Below, piece after piece: positions 1-12,200 of a stretch of 64,000 bases of DNA; the stretch's first letter is position 1, and every line of letters begins with the position of its first letter. The notes below the pieces were generated by a model that saw only the letters and a program-made list of their open reading frames with translations, had not been told where the DNA came from and made no database searches. Made by a program: the position numbers and the translations under genes. This stretch comes from Taenia hydatigena (taxonomy: Eukaryota > Platyhelminthes > Cestoda > Cyclophyllidea > Taeniidae). Location: NCBI GenBank assembly GCA_036345935.2, contig JADWOT020000008.1, forward strand, positions 1,720,387-1,784,386, written 5' to 3'.

Positions 1-535
1 AGCCAGCCGTAATTGACTGCATAACAAGTGGGTCATAGATACATTTCCACCCTCCCACCTACCAGCGACCATTGCTCAAAGCACTGCTCACCACCACTAA
101 CAAATAACTTTTTCACAGCAGTCGAAATCCAAGTGAGTGGCAATTCTTTCAACCTATCATCCCTCAAACCACACATTACCACTTATGCATAGCTAAATTT
201 TGGGCGCGATTTCTTCACGTGACGTACTACCTCCCCCCTGTACTCACCGCTTTTCACACTGGGACACACTTTTATTGGTTGAACAACGCCATCGCCAACG
301 CTGCATCAGACCGACAACTGCATCTACCCTATCCGGATCTCGTTTAAGCCAAGGCACAAATGCACTTTCTTTGATTTAAGCTAGCATTCACTGAATCAAC
401 TTAAACGCAGCTGAGCATAATTGATGCCGTATGTGTTGGCGCATCAAATTCCAACAATTCCGAGCCACTCTACGTTTCTTCACGAGCTTTCCTGCCTGAT
501 TTGTGAGGCTCTAAAATGTTATAAGTGCGTGGAAG

Positions 536-600
536 GCCCGCCCGGGTAGCGCGTTGGTCTCATAATCTGAAGGTCGCGAGTGCGGGTCTCGCTCTGGGCA
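536..600 (+). pseudogene. tRNA-Met(CAU)-derived pseudogene
   Basis: The anticodon arm and the sequence around it match eukaryotic elongator tRNA-Met, with CAT at 561-563 in a good 7-base loop followed by a T stem (GCGAG/CTCGC) and a 3' acceptor ending GGGCA. The element is only about 65 bases long. About 8-11 bases of the acceptor/D-arm junction are missing, and the T loop reads TGCGGGT instead of the invariant TTCRAAT type, so the B box is ruined. The D-arm loss and bad T loop argue for a pseudogene or retroposed relic, not a working gene. It converges on the tRNA-Arg-like element at 738-810. Confidence 0.75.
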
Positions 601-737
601 ATGCTTTTCCCTCCAGAATTCTCCTTTGGCGCCCGATGGCAGGTAGTGACAAGACGGCTGCAACTACGCATGCGCACATTTCTAGACACTTTTTGGCACT
701 GCTGCAAAAGAACGCATATTGGTGTGGGTAAACAAGA

Positions 738-810
738 CACCCACGGTAGGACTCAAACCCACAATCTTCTACTTAGGAGCCAGACACCTTACGCATTAGG
801 CCACGCGGTC
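738..810 (-). tRNA. tRNA-Arg(CCU)-like gene, possibly degraded
   Basis: On the minus strand the sequence follows the tRNA-Arg layout: acceptor GACCGCG, D arm TGGCCTAATG..TAAGG, anticodon loop CTCCTAA (anticodon CCT, 775-777 on the plus strand), then a T loop TTTGAGT with a pairing stem. It resembles the tRNA-Arg(CCG) at 4756-4828 along its length. The acceptor has one A-G mismatch and two G-T pairs, and the anticodon stem has one G-G mismatch. It could be a poorly paired functional AGG-reading tRNA or a pseudogene; I lean slightly to degraded. No run of four T follows closely. Confidence 0.65.
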
Positions 811-3800
811 TGGACTCCGGCTTTTTAAACACTTAACCCAATTATTTTGCCAAGGATGGATACCATTGCAACTGCACAACTTTTCGTTCTTTATCCTACT
901 ACTCCATCAATTCTACCACCCAAGCAGTGCGAAATAACAATTTTCGGATCAGTTTACATCACTCCTCCCCATTCTCATAGGTTCTACTAATTTTTCCGTA
1001 ATACTTGGCTCCTCGCAATACACATTCCTCATTTGACGTTCTGGGTGCCATTCACACCTTTCCATGTCCTTTGTTTTCTTTACATGTATTGACAGTGCTT
1101 ACATTTTGCGTTCCCCTGTCACATCATTTTCGTGGTTGATTTTGATCCTTTGTTCCTTTTGTCGATTCTTCGTAATCCTCATTGACAATTTTGTAAATGT
1201 AGCAAGCTAGAGTGATCGCAGTGTTTTCAGACGACATATTTTGGATTTCAGCACTTGTGGGCTAATCGTACTTTTCCAAAGCCTAAATCCACTTGAAAAT
1301 ATTGTCAAATCGTGTTGCTGCGAGCGTCTGACAGCACGAGCCTGCAATCTTTGCCTTAGGAAAACCGAGGTCTTATCAGTTAACCAGCTAGAACTCCGCT
1401 TTAGTTCGAAGATGGACCAAGCTCACACGCTTAAAATTGTGGTCATTCACTAACTTAAGGCAACTACAGGGTCCAGCGGTTCTGCGGTGTGGTTTTGACT
1501 TGAAGTGCGTAAGTTTCCTGATTCAAATTTGGTTGGGCCCGACACCTGATTTGTACTTGGTAGTTATCTGGTAAACGCGTTTTAAAGTTCTTGGGTCACT
1601 GCTTAGTCAGATTTTTGTTGGTCGCTACTTTATCTGAGGCCATTTGCAAGCGGTTCTCCTTTTTATCCCATCATTTGCACAAGCATGACTAAAATTGCTA
1701 TCCAGGGTCATCGAGTTGATTGTAAAAATGAGTTTCTTCGGTGTTAATTCACCGATATTATTGCGAAAGAAGATCAATTAAGCTTTGTATTTGAAGCCAA
1801 ACGTCGTTCCTGATTGACCTTAGATGATGCTTACGACAGATGCCTGCACACTTTCCTAACTTGGAGTGAACTGTTGGTTATTGTGCCAAAACCAAACGTC
1901 TGGGAGTGCCTGTTTTACCAACCCAGTAGGGGTGACAAAGTCGTGACTGACGCGTCATGATATACATTGAGTGATGTCAGAAGCATCCTCTTTTAGGAGG
2001 GCTGGACAAGGTTACCATACACAAGACGTGTGTGCGTCAATATCAATGTCAAGCTGGTCACAGCGCCTCGTCTACGGCGTTAAATGAATATACGGCAATC
2101 GTTGGACGCCATATTGACAATGAAGAAAGTATGTGCTGCAGATCCAACTGATGGACTGTCTTCAGAAGCAGCCTCATCGCTGCTACTTTCAATTAAGTTG
2201 ATTTCATCTCATTCGACATCTTTATCCTAATCAAAGAGGAAATGCTTAGGCTGCATAAGTTTGGATTTTCTAGAGTGAGCGCGTAATTATTGCGTAGCAC
2301 TGCACTGATGGGAGATAACAACAAGAAGAATGTTGTCTTGTAATGCATTTTGCGAATCAATGCGCCAAAATTTTGACGGTCTGAGTACGCATTAGACGGA
2401 ATGTGTTTTGCGCATAGCCAAGGCTTTTACTGCTTTAAAGACGGTGATATCACACATGCGATAGCACGCTTCAACCAATGGACAAGGGAAGAACGCCCTT
2501 TTTTGGGGAGCCGTTGAATGCCTTTCCTTCTGCAAGCTTTGTGTTCCGTAGCAAAAGTAATTAGGTCAACAGCATTAAATCTTAACAGAGCTTAGTTTCT
2601 TACACAGGTTTGTAAAATGTTTTCCTTACACGTACGCATCAACCGTTGTAGATTCCAAATCACTACATTGCCCATTCAATGAATTTGTATGGTATATAAT
2701 AGAGTCATTATTATAGAAAGTCCAGATGCGAATCCTATGGTCTAATTCTTCGTCAAGTTTGACTCAAATAATCTCTGCTTTGTTAGACATCCCTAAAATT
2801 ATCTGGCAGCCACCACAGGCTCTCCATTACTCTGTGGAGCAGTGATTTTACCAGTCCTTAAGGCAAGAGTGAAATAGTTTAGATGAGTCGAGTTGTTTAA
2901 TCTGATTGTTCGTCATTCTTTGATCAAATCTTAATTCGCAATTTCAGACAACTACCGGAATGCATCTGCGAAGATGTGATCAAACACGGTAGCGAAGATG
3001 GTCACATTTCGTGAATGCAAGGCCGATTATTTGATAGTTGCTGAAATGCATTTGACAGGGGCTAACGATTGTCTTGAGGTAATTGTGACAGTATAAGAGA
3101 CAAAGGATTGAATGGATGAATGCGTCATGGGTGTAACGAGGAGGTGGCAGTGCGATAGATGGAAAGTGGAAGTAACAATGGGCGTAAAAAATAAATTTAA
3201 ATGTACGGAAATGGTAGCAAGTTATTGGTGGGCATAAAAGGGCAAGCTAAAGATGCATTAACGAAAACAATAGGATAAGAGTGAGGGGCGCAAAGTTAAA
3301 AACAGTCAATAATCGCGGCAGGGGAAAATGTGATTAACCACACATCGTCATTAGTGCTATCAACACTTTTACGGCATGAGGATGCTGAGGAGAAAGAGGA
3401 TGGAAAACGACGTTGGTGGGACACTAGCAAAGTTGCGAACGGGAGTTGGCGGAAAAGATTGTCGACTGAGCTAATAATAAAGATTGCGTGCAGTGCACCT
3501 CGGAGAACATTAACAATGCCTTTCTGCGGACCTTCATTATTGGCCGTATTCGTTCATAGCCCTTATGGTCTCTGTATTTATGCCCTTTAATTTTACCTAC
3601 TCAAGTTCCGTAAGGACCGGGTAGGCTGACGTATGCAGTGGGTAGGAAAGTTATAATGTGGTAAAAAGGGGGTATGGTTGAGCTAGAGGAAGGGCGCGCG
3701 GCATGAGTTTGAATCACATCTGCGTCGTGACGACATTCCTTTTGACCTTCACACGGAGTCACGTACGAAATTCGCTTTGCTTTACCCTTATTGCCTTCCC

Positions 3801-4609
3801 TAGAATATTGCTGGCCATATATGCTCGTGTAGAGGCGTGTGCAGAAGGGTTGAGTAACAAAACAGTAGCAATGAGACCGAAGACACTTAAATCTCTAATC
3901 TAACACTGCGGTATTCACAAGACCCACCGCACTGTTCAGATGAGTGCTAGATATTATTGACTAGGAATACTACCTTCGAAAGACGTTCCGGACGCTATAC
4001 GGCACTGGTTGCTGAGCTCTAGTTCCGAAGGACGGGCAATATAGAGCAACGATGAAGACGCCAATCCTAGATAAAGGTGGATTTACTCCGTAGCAGTTCA
4101 TATCACCTGGTCGACCGACTAAAAGTTGCTTACATTCGGCGTGTTGGATCACTTCATGAGGATGTTAACATGTGAAAAAAACACAAAATGCATGAACAAA
4201 TAAATTTATTCTCCAAAATGCAAAAAAGCTGCGAAACACAATGAGGGATACATACAAATAGGTCGCAAACACAGAGATGTACCAAAACTCGCCTATGGCT
4301 TGAAACGCTTTCCAACTACGTGCTGCAAAGCACAGTTTTTAGTGCTTTGCCACATTCATCCACCAACTCTGCACGGAGTCATAAGAAGGTGTGCGAAGAC
4401 AAAAGAATGCAAGGTTGCATGCGATTGGTGCTCGGCTTCAAATGCATGGTCGCCCTTAATCTTAGAGAAATCCAGACAAGCTGGACAATGCACCAGTAAG
4501 CTAGTTAAACCTGTTTTCGAGCAATGACCTTGGGAAGCAGTGCTAGCACCGTTTAGGTAAACAGTAAAGCAAATGATGCTACCAGCCTACCTTAGGCGCC
4601 GTAGGCAGC
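811..4609. other. Left arm A: no gene recognised
   Basis: No open frame here gives a recognisable protein; the longest are under 90 codons. The part around 930-1270 is the reverse-complement relative of 5340-5690. A sequence resembling a tRNA B box (GAGTTTGAATC) occurs near 3708 but has no cloverleaf around it. The same content recurs in mirror image at 24171-27969. Confidence 0.6.
930..1270 (-). repeat. Diverged repeat, minus-oriented copy within arm A
   Basis: Read on the minus strand, this stretch aligns with 5340-5690 on the plus strand through several shared blocks: a TTTACAAAAT block, an ATCGACAAA..GGAAC block, a GTGAA..GGCA block and a TATTGCGAGGAG block, in the same order and with similar spacing. 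Identity looks moderate, so the two copies are much older than the arm duplication itself. The mirror of this copy is at 27510-27850. No open frame is conserved between copies, so I take it as a non-coding dispersed repeat of unknown family. Confidence 0.6.
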
Positions 4610-4681
4610 GGGCTCAGCCGGGATTTGAACCCGGGACCTCTCGCACCCAAAGCGAGAATCATACCCCTAGACCACTGAGCC
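4610..4681 (-). tRNA. tRNA-Pro(UGG)
   Basis: The minus strand folds into a complete 72-base cloverleaf: acceptor GGCTCAG pairs with CTGAGCC, discriminator C, D arm GTGGTCTAGGGG, anticodon stem CTCGC/GCGAG with loop TTTGGGT giving anticodon TGG, T arm CCGGG/CCCGG around TTCAAAT. It matches the animal tRNA-Pro consensus almost base for base and reads CCA, plus CCG by wobble. Internal A and B boxes are intact. The tRNA-Arg gene starts 74 bases away on the other strand, so the pair is divergently transcribed. No T4 terminator lies immediately downstream; the nearest T runs are three bases. Confidence 0.95.
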
Positions 4682-4755
4682 GCGCCAACGTCGCGATAAG
4701 CTGCGCAAACGTTGCAGTAAATTAGCAAAAATACTTTAATAAAGACCCCAGTTCG

Positions 4756-4828
4756 GTCCTGGTGGCCTAATGGGTAAGGCGTCGGTTTCCGGAGCCGAAG
4801 ATTGTGGGTTCGAGTCCCACCCAGGATG
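4756..4828 (+). tRNA. tRNA-Arg(CCG)
   Basis: A complete cloverleaf: acceptor GTCCTGG pairs with CCAGGAT (one G-T pair), discriminator G, D arm GGCCTAATGGGTAAGGC, anticodon loop TTCCGGA giving anticodon CCG at 4789-4791, and T arm GTGGG/CCCAC around TTCGAGT. This is the standard eukaryotic tRNA-Arg that reads CGG. A and B boxes are intact. It is divergent from tRNA-Pro(UGG) across a 74-base gap that must hold both upstream regions. Downstream there is only a three-T run nearby. Confidence 0.95.
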
Positions 4829-5339
4829 GGCAGCTCATCTTTCCCGCCGTGGTTACCTAGAGTTGTTAAAAGTGGGCATTTATAGGCTGATTATCCCTAG
4901 ACCTTGTGGTGAGTGATATTGCTCATCCAAAATCGAAGCAGTAGTCGGCGAGGTACGGTGACGCATTTACGTTTTCGTCCAGAAAACACTGGAAACAAAC
5001 AAATGCGCCTGTCAATCGCGTTCACTAATTAATGCATGCTTATACGATTGGTCTCAGGTGACATTTGAACTTCGCCAATAGACGCCAGCATCGATTAGCA
5101 AGCAAATGCCACAGGAAGAAGCCTATCCTTGTCAGCGCGGCTACATGAGACTTCGGGTTGTCATAGTGATGGGTACAGAAATTGTGCATAACAGGTTCGA
5201 TGCATGCCAACCTTTGTTAGCAGTCGCCAACAAAGCGAGCACGGCTAAAGTGGTGCATCCATATAAGCAAGGCGTCCCCCGACGGCACGGAACTAACAGT
5301 GGCAACAGAAATCAACAAGTATTCGGACAGAAGTAACAT

Positions 5340-5690
5340 TTCTGAAAATACGGTCAGTCTGCAAACATGGGGTCGACAGCACCTTTTTGTTTGAAAACGT
5401 TACAATCATTCAGATACTTTGTATTTACAAAATCAGCAAAGAAATGCTAGGGATAATCGACAAACAGGAACAGAACAATTAAATTAGTTGGGGAAATAGT
5501 GTGATTTGTGAACGCAGTGTGTGAACACTTCCATGAACGGTGAATAAAACGAAGTAAGTGAACAGGTGAGAAGGGCACTCTGAATGTTAGACAGGGAATA
5601 GATATTGCGAGGAGTAAAATAAGAAGGAAGGGTATAATTTATGGGAAAAATAATGCGCTATGTGGGGATGAGGAAGAGTGATGACAAGTG
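5340..5690 (+). repeat. Diverged repeat, plus-oriented copy within arm A
   Basis: Partner of the minus-oriented copy at 930-1270; see the shared blocks described there. The pair forms an inverted repeat inside each arm, about 4 kb apart. The mirror copy lies at 23090-23440. Confidence 0.6.
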
Positions 5691-8145
5691 AGTTGAAAGT
5701 AATTAAGTGCCACCACCGAACCGATGCGACGCAGCACGTGCTCCTACGAGCTCAAATTATCTGCGATGCCGGTTCCGCCACTCGCCCGGAGACCGACAAA
5801 TTCACCATTACCCTTGCCACATCCCTTATCCATCCAACCGCATCCAGGTAGTTGTTACACAATACCTTTCTTCATGCTGTACGTCAAAACCTAGTCAAGG
5901 CATAAAACTGACCACTGGTGCCATAACTTGGAGATAATAGGGAGACAGTATTGATGTGATCTGATTAACTGTTAAGACACCTCCAATCGCACGTTAACGA
6001 GGATATTCATCGTCAAAAATTACCCGTGTCTCAATTAGCTTTACCTTAGTATCTGAGTTTGTCGGTAATTACTAACCCTACTGTTTACGAACTACTATCC
6101 ACCAGCTTATGCTGAGTTGTAGATTACATACCCCTTTTCCGCGATTTCAAGTACATTACATCAAGTACACTTCTTTGCATGTTTTCATAGCGAGCGCCAT
6201 ACGATCGCAGAGGAATGGGTATTTGTGGAAGAAAGCTAATTTATCCAGCAACCAAGGAAAAGGTTACTATTTAAAGACTAAGTCAATAACACGAAACGTA
6301 GGTAGAAGAGTGAAATTCAAGTTACTGGCTCATATTTAATATTCAGAGGTAGCACTTTCCACTAGCCAACTTTCGTTGGAAGCAAGTCGCCGTTGTAACA
6401 AATTTACCTCTAGCCGTGTCACCTCTCGTAAGATCCCATGCTAGACTGGAATATTGAGGATGGAAACCGGAATCGACAGCAAAACAAACTAAGCAGAAAA
6501 TCGCAGAGTCCCATCCCTCTTGTAATATTCATTGCGTAGGCCAACGAACCACCTTCATTCTCAAACACGCTCCTTAGCCATAGTAAGCCCTAGACGGAGT
6601 GAAGTTGTCTGTTTAATCAAGCATCTTAAATGTGCCCGATGTTAAAGACTGGTGCGGATAGTTCGCGGGTATTTGTTAAAGGCCGAACTCGTTGCAATGT
6701 GTTCAACTTAGCATTAATGCAAAAAAAAACTTTGTGGTCCTAATCCGGCTCTCAGTGCAAGAGAATAACAAAGTAAGTATGTTATAAATTAGGCAGCACA
6801 TCCATGCATGTGCGTTGAATGCATTGGGTTTGTGTTTCTTCGTGTCGAACAAGAGATTCTCTCACGGAAAGCAAGAAGATTTGGACTCAATAGCGGCTAA
6901 GGAACAGAGAAGCGGAAGGAGAAATTATACTTGTTGCACTGATTTTCGGTCCCATGTGCCATGCTGACATTCAAAAAGTCGACTTCTCAAGAAAGCCAAT
7001 TCTATCGGTGTTACAATAAAAAGAGCTTGCGGACCCCATTGCTAATAAAAAGTGGAAGGAATTGATAAGGCGTGTTACTATAAACTGTACTGGCATTTGA
7101 CAAGCGATTAATGGACGGACGGAGTGGTATTCGAGGTGGTATGATAGGTCTGTGGTTCGGTGGCTAGCGATATTGGCGATGGTTATGACGATTGGTGCTG
7201 ATGGTTCATTGCTTAGCAGCAGCGCATCCATCGCTTTTAACGAAAATCATGGTGCATAGGGAGTGCTGCTTTCATATGACTACATACCAACTTACCTGTT
7301 TTTCCAAATGGCGGGTCCATAATATACGCTAGCGCTTTATCACGTAATTACTCGCCGTTTGAGGCTATCTTGTCAGACACATTCATCACAAAATGGACAC
7401 ATTCACAAGGCTAAAAGCTGTGACAAAGAGCGAATGGCATACGAATATGATACATTGGGGACATTTTCATGAGGATGACAATGAGATTGGTGAGAAAGCT
7501 CCAACACTGTGTGCTCAGTTTAGAAGGGTGAAGCTCTCAGCAGTTGTATGCCGTTAGAGAGCCAGTTAGCGCTACGACACCTAGGTTTGAGAGGGTTGCT
7601 CTTCTTCCAGTGCAAAGCAACACAAGCGATAATTGACTTCCAATGCTGACAATGACCCACGTTAAGGCGAATGCACTTTACCAGTTAAAAGATCCTTCAG
7701 CTCTACGCACCTACTAGCCAGAGCGAGAGCATCAACCAAAATAGTGGGAAGTTAAGATAGGCCTCTTTACAGTTTTGGTGGGCAGAGTTAGAGCACTCTC
7801 AAATGAATGTGCTAAATTCATGCTTTTCACATGCTTAAGCATCCAAAACACCTCAAAATAAACCCACACATCCATGCATCCATCCATTTCATTAACTTAT
7901 TCCATAACATGGACCATAATTCATTTTGTTGCCTCAACTTCGCTAAGAGTTTTATGACATGTGCCACAAACATGCTCTAACATGAAAAGAATGAGATACT
8001 CATTTGCCATTAAAAATTTATCTGGTATAGACCGCGAGATGATCCGAAGTATCATTACCTCCATACTCTGTTCGTCTTCTTACATTTCCTACCTTCATTA
8101 CAATTGCCTGTATTTATCCACGACAACGTCCACTTATCATCTGAT

Positions 8146-8159
8146 ACACACACACACAC
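8146..8159 (+). repeat. (AC)7 microsatellite
   Basis: Seven uninterrupted AC units, followed by a degenerate CA-rich stretch. The mirrored (GT)7 is at 20621-20634 with the same unit count, which is notable because microsatellites change length quickly. Confidence 0.9.
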
Positions 8160-8659
8160 GTATTCACACACCCAAACCGATTCCTTTTAATAACCTGAAG
8201 GGAACGGTCACAATCTCGTCTGCACTCAGCCTTTCTGCATCAATCACTCGTGAGTTATATGAGGTGCCCTTTACATTGGCGAAGCGGGTGCTTGCCAGTC
8301 GTTAAAATATTAGTTCTAACTTGGCTCCGTAAAAATGGGTAAGAATGCAAACCATAAGAGCCGTAATTTGAAAGCAACAATAGAGCGAAAAGATTAGGAG
8401 CAATCGCTAGCTACGAGAAGAGTATGTGTGGGATGGAAATCAATGCCAAGACTTGATAGTTTAGCATAGGAGCAAGAAAATAAAGGACAGAAGAAGAAAA
8501 GCTCTATCAGGATGATAGAGTGCAAGGCACCGCTAGAACAGAATGGCTAATGGCACATTTACAGGCTTTGTGCGCTTACGCAAACAGGAGATAGTACAGA
8601 ATTAAGAGACCGGCATTTCCGAGGCCAAATGCTCTTAAAAGGAAACTGACTTGCAAGCT

Positions 8660-9236
8660 ATCAAAGTCAATTATGTAAGTCGCACACAAATTGTAGTGCA
8701 GCTATCGGTTTTTGTAATCATTTTACCAACTCACAGATATTTATCAAGACGTATCAAAGTAAAATTTGTGCAATTTAACAATCCTTCGCGGTCAAAACGA
8801 GAGAGAAAAATTGGAATGAACGCATTTGCTGATGATGAGTAACTTGGTTTCGACACAATGAGGAGCGGCTAGGCCGATTAAAAATGTGTGTATTAATTCT
8901 TTCTCTTCATGCACCTGACTAAAACGCCATTGTCCCGAAGCAACATTGCAATGAGTCAGAGAAGTTATAACATGCTCTTATAAATTTACAAACACTCGGT
9001 TTACTCCTTTTTTTCGCAAAAAATGATGGAAGCAGAATGGTGCGATGAGTGCTTGGTACAATTCACTGCGTTTTGTCACCGAGCCCCAACAGTTGATGCT
9101 CAGTGGCTTTTTGATTAATGGACCTCGAAACAGTACTTTACTGGTGATATTAATAGAGACCGCGAAATAGCTCTTCGTGTGTGAAATCGAATTTAACTTT
9201 ACCTGGGTGTTAGGTGACAAGCGCACGATGATCTTT
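8660..9236 (+). repeat. Spacer direct repeat, copy 1
   Basis: Aligns in the same orientation with 17820-18388 over about 570 bases, including shared blocks TTTATCAAGACGTATCAAA, AAATTTGTGCAATTTAACAA, TGTGTGTATTAATTCTTTC and GAAGCAGAATGGTGCGAT. Scattered substitutions and small indels suggest roughly 80-85 percent identity by eye. The minus strand holds an open frame (8978-9226) here, but the matching frame in the other copy has several stops, so coding is unlikely. Family unknown; it could be a transposon fragment or an old segmental duplication. Confidence 0.85.
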
Positions 9237-12200
9237 GCATTCCTACACGCCTATTCGCCCTTCGATTTGTCACACATCCATGACCATTCATGTTCTGATG
9301 ATCCATACATTTGATTTACCATCAATTGCCTTTACTAGTTAACCATTATAAGGCTGCTCATCTGCTCCTTCTCCCCTTGAATTAGCTTGGAGGACATTCC
9401 TTTTTGGACTTAGCCTTCAACGATCACTAAATATTCATTCCGCCCCGAATTTTATTTAGTCTACAATGGGTCCAGGATGGATACGGCCATTTTATTAGAC
9501 CCACTAATTCAACAATGCGTCTCTGTTGCAGGACATTCCATAAAATGTAATACTGAGGCGGTAGAGCAACAACTTTTTTGTAAGATGGTGCCTTATTCAA
9601 CTACTTTACCAACCACCTATCGCAACCTTGATCTTCGGAATTGCTGAGATCAATTCGCATTACAGTGATTGGTGCAGGATGAAAATTCACTACTGCCATA
9701 ATCATAAAAGGGATCTCTGTAATTGTTCAAAGTTAGGACTCTAGTGCTTGACAAAGTAAGGTTTCTAATGGCTTCATGTTTACGGAAAACAGTACCCAAT
9801 CGCTATTTTTTTGGCAGTTACCGGCTCTCTAAGCGGCTAGTTAAAGGCGTTGTCAGATTGGCCTGTGTGGTGATTTTGGAACGCTGTTACTTTGGTTAAT
9901 GGGGCACGAAATGTAAAAAAAGTTGGGGACCTATCCAACGCTGGTTCCTACAGGTTGCCGGTGATGTTTCGCACCTTAACTTGGACTCGAATGCATTTTT
10001 TCTAATGCGGCATTTTCTGATGGGCATAAGGCTTTGCTGAACCTAGGGAGTGCAAATCCGACCCTCGAGGCTTAAGCTAGATTCTTGCCGTTAGTGCAGT
10101 GATGGATTCAATGCGCTTGGCGCATGAACGGCAGCATGATTTCGCCCCTTGCTCTCAGGTTTTCCCATAATTCTTGCATGGCAGAAGTGTTTCCTTGGAA
10201 TGTCAAATCTCCTCTTTGGTCTTCACGCTACTTCCGTTCCCTCTAGAGTCCTAACGTTATGCTGAAGTTTTTGAGTGATATGTGGTCTTAGAAACCAAGG
10301 CGTGGCTGGCGATTGAGGATTCATTAACTGGACTACACATGAAACTGTCCTCTTTGTATCCAATTGTAAAGCGCTTTCTTTTCCACTTGCCCTTCAGCTT
10401 TGCTTTTTTGGCAATTTCTTCATGATCCCAAAAGTCTAAGCAGCAGCAATCCCCTTCTGCAAGAACTTAGCTGGCAAATGGGCTCCTCGGCCAATTTCGT
10501 CTCAGTGGCGATGATTCTACCGACGCGAGAGGAGCACGTTTGATATTGTCTCCATCTTCTCTATCATCTTACCCAAAAGGACACACCGAAAGTGTTGGTA
10601 GCAAGAAGAGATGCATCGGCTTTTGCCATTCCGAGTGGAAAGAAGAGCTAAACTGCAATGAATTGAGGACTAGCGTCAGAGGCAGCAACAGTAGCAGCAG
10701 CGGTGGAGAAGGTGGAGAAGAAGGAGAGCGAGTAAGCCCTAGCTGTCTGCAGGAGGGTGGTGGTCGCTGAACACCGTTTCTCAGTGGTTTTGTGGTTGTA
10801 AGCGGAAGATGCTGGCGTGATTAATTAGACGACTCATCGCTCAGTATAGACTGAACACTTGGTCGGGTGGGCTTGTCCAATACCCTCAGCAGACTAAATA
10901 GTGGAGGAAGCAGATTGTCAGTGAGAAAAGGCATGGCAAGCAGCGTGTCGCCTGGGCAGTTGTTTCTGCTTAAGGCTCTCCTCTACTCAAAGACCAGGCC
11001 TGTATTCAGGCTACCAGTCTCCTATCCTCCTTGTGCGCTAATAGAGAAAGCGCTTACAGACTTTCGAACGTTCAGCACTTGTGTCAAATTTTGTGGAATT
11101 TGGTGGCCTTCATTGATGCCTGCAAGAGAAGTACTTGTGTTTAACTTCTTCGGCTCTCATTAATCGTAGTGGAAATGCTTCTAAGTTCAAATCGGTTCTT
11201 TTAGCTTATAGCCGTCTACATGCTTATAAGATGCATTCACTTCCATTCCACACTTATATTCTATGTATGATTTCAGTCTATCGCAGCCATTCGCGTTAGC
11301 CACAACAAAAATCAAATCCGCTCTTTCCGTACTGTAATGATCCTCTTGTGGGATGCCTATCGTATCTTTTACTCGCACTTCTCCATCCACTTCAGTCAAA
11401 ACCTCGCACGATCAAACCGTAATATGCGAATCGGCATAGTAGAGAGATTTTCCTACTCTACGAAGGCGACTACGCTGCAAAGTCACTAGAAATGCAAAAA
11501 ATCAGCAATTGGCTAGCATACCTGACAATCAAGCTGCTTAATTATTGGACCAGGATTGATAAAACTAAAAAAATATTTAGGACGGCCTAGAGTTCGTGCC
11601 AGTCGGCACCTGTATTCGTGCGTTTCTTCTAACTGTGGTAGCATTTGATCTAGTCTAATCATACAATTCCCTGTTTATATTTCTCCTTGTCACTCTCCTG
11701 TAGGTGGTAATGTAATTTTGGTAACAAGGTTGCCTTTTAACCGTCGAGTCTCTGTGCCTACTTACCAGCTGTCAGTAAGTGTGAGGTGTCAGATCTGCTA
11801 GAAGAAATTTTAGCAAGGCCGTTCATTTTTACAGTCAATCACTTCATATTTGCACAAAACAATATAATTTGCTCAATTCGGTCATTATAAGCATTGAGTT
11901 TGATGGATCCGAAGTAAACATGCCCACAACACCTCCTTAAAAATTGCACCTTTCAAAGAAGTGATTTACTTCATAGATTCCAGGATGCCCTGCTCCAATC
12001 CAAATGCATAAGTTGCAGATTCTTACAGGACTTACATCACAATGCTGGGCTGCTTTAACTCTTTGAGAGCTGTAAATTCTTTTACTGAAATCATGAACAC
12101 ACCCACCTTAGATGCACCAAGATTAATGCTCTTGCTGCCCCAACTCTTCTGTCTTTCGATGATGACATTTGAATGCTGCACCATATGAGCCTGTAAAATG

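Larger units (their letters stand above)
1..8328 (+). repeat. Left arm of large inverted duplication A
   Basis: This segment is present again in reverse complement at 20425-28739. Position 1 pairs with 28739. After a 40-base segment found only here (339-378), paired coordinates sum to 28780 up to about 8290, and to 28753 beyond a 27-base segment found only in the other arm. Conceptual translations across the arm match almost everywhere. Substitutions noticed are C630 versus T, C896 versus T and A5684 versus C (this arm's strand). The last 30 bases, about 8300-8328, are less similar, with at least three mismatches, and then homology stops. The arm begins at or before the window edge, so its true outer end is unknown. 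It contains four tRNA-type loci and no recognised protein gene. Confidence 0.97.
4829..8328. other. Left arm A, inner part: no gene recognised
   Basis: Holds the plus-oriented copy of the diverged repeat (5340-5690), a nine-A run near 6721, and a short (AC)7 microsatellite at 8146-8159. The open frames at 7961-8305 and elsewhere have no recognisable product, and the former changes its C-terminus between the two arms because of the 27-base indel, which argues against constraint. Mirrored at 20425-23951. Confidence 0.6.

Noticed and set aside
2641..2700. Sequence ending TTTGTATGG that faintly recalls a flatworm spliced-leader end
   Set aside because: Only the two ends resemble the leader I remember, the length is wrong, and there is no good GT donor context or Sm-type site after it.
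7961..8305. 114-codon open frame in arm A
   Set aside because: Threonine/serine/histidine-rich, runs through a microsatellite, and its C-terminus changes between the two arms because of an indel; no sign of constraint.
8978..9226. 82-codon minus-strand frame in the spacer direct repeat
   Set aside because: The aligned frame in the second copy (about 18140-18390) has several stop codons, so it is probably not coding.
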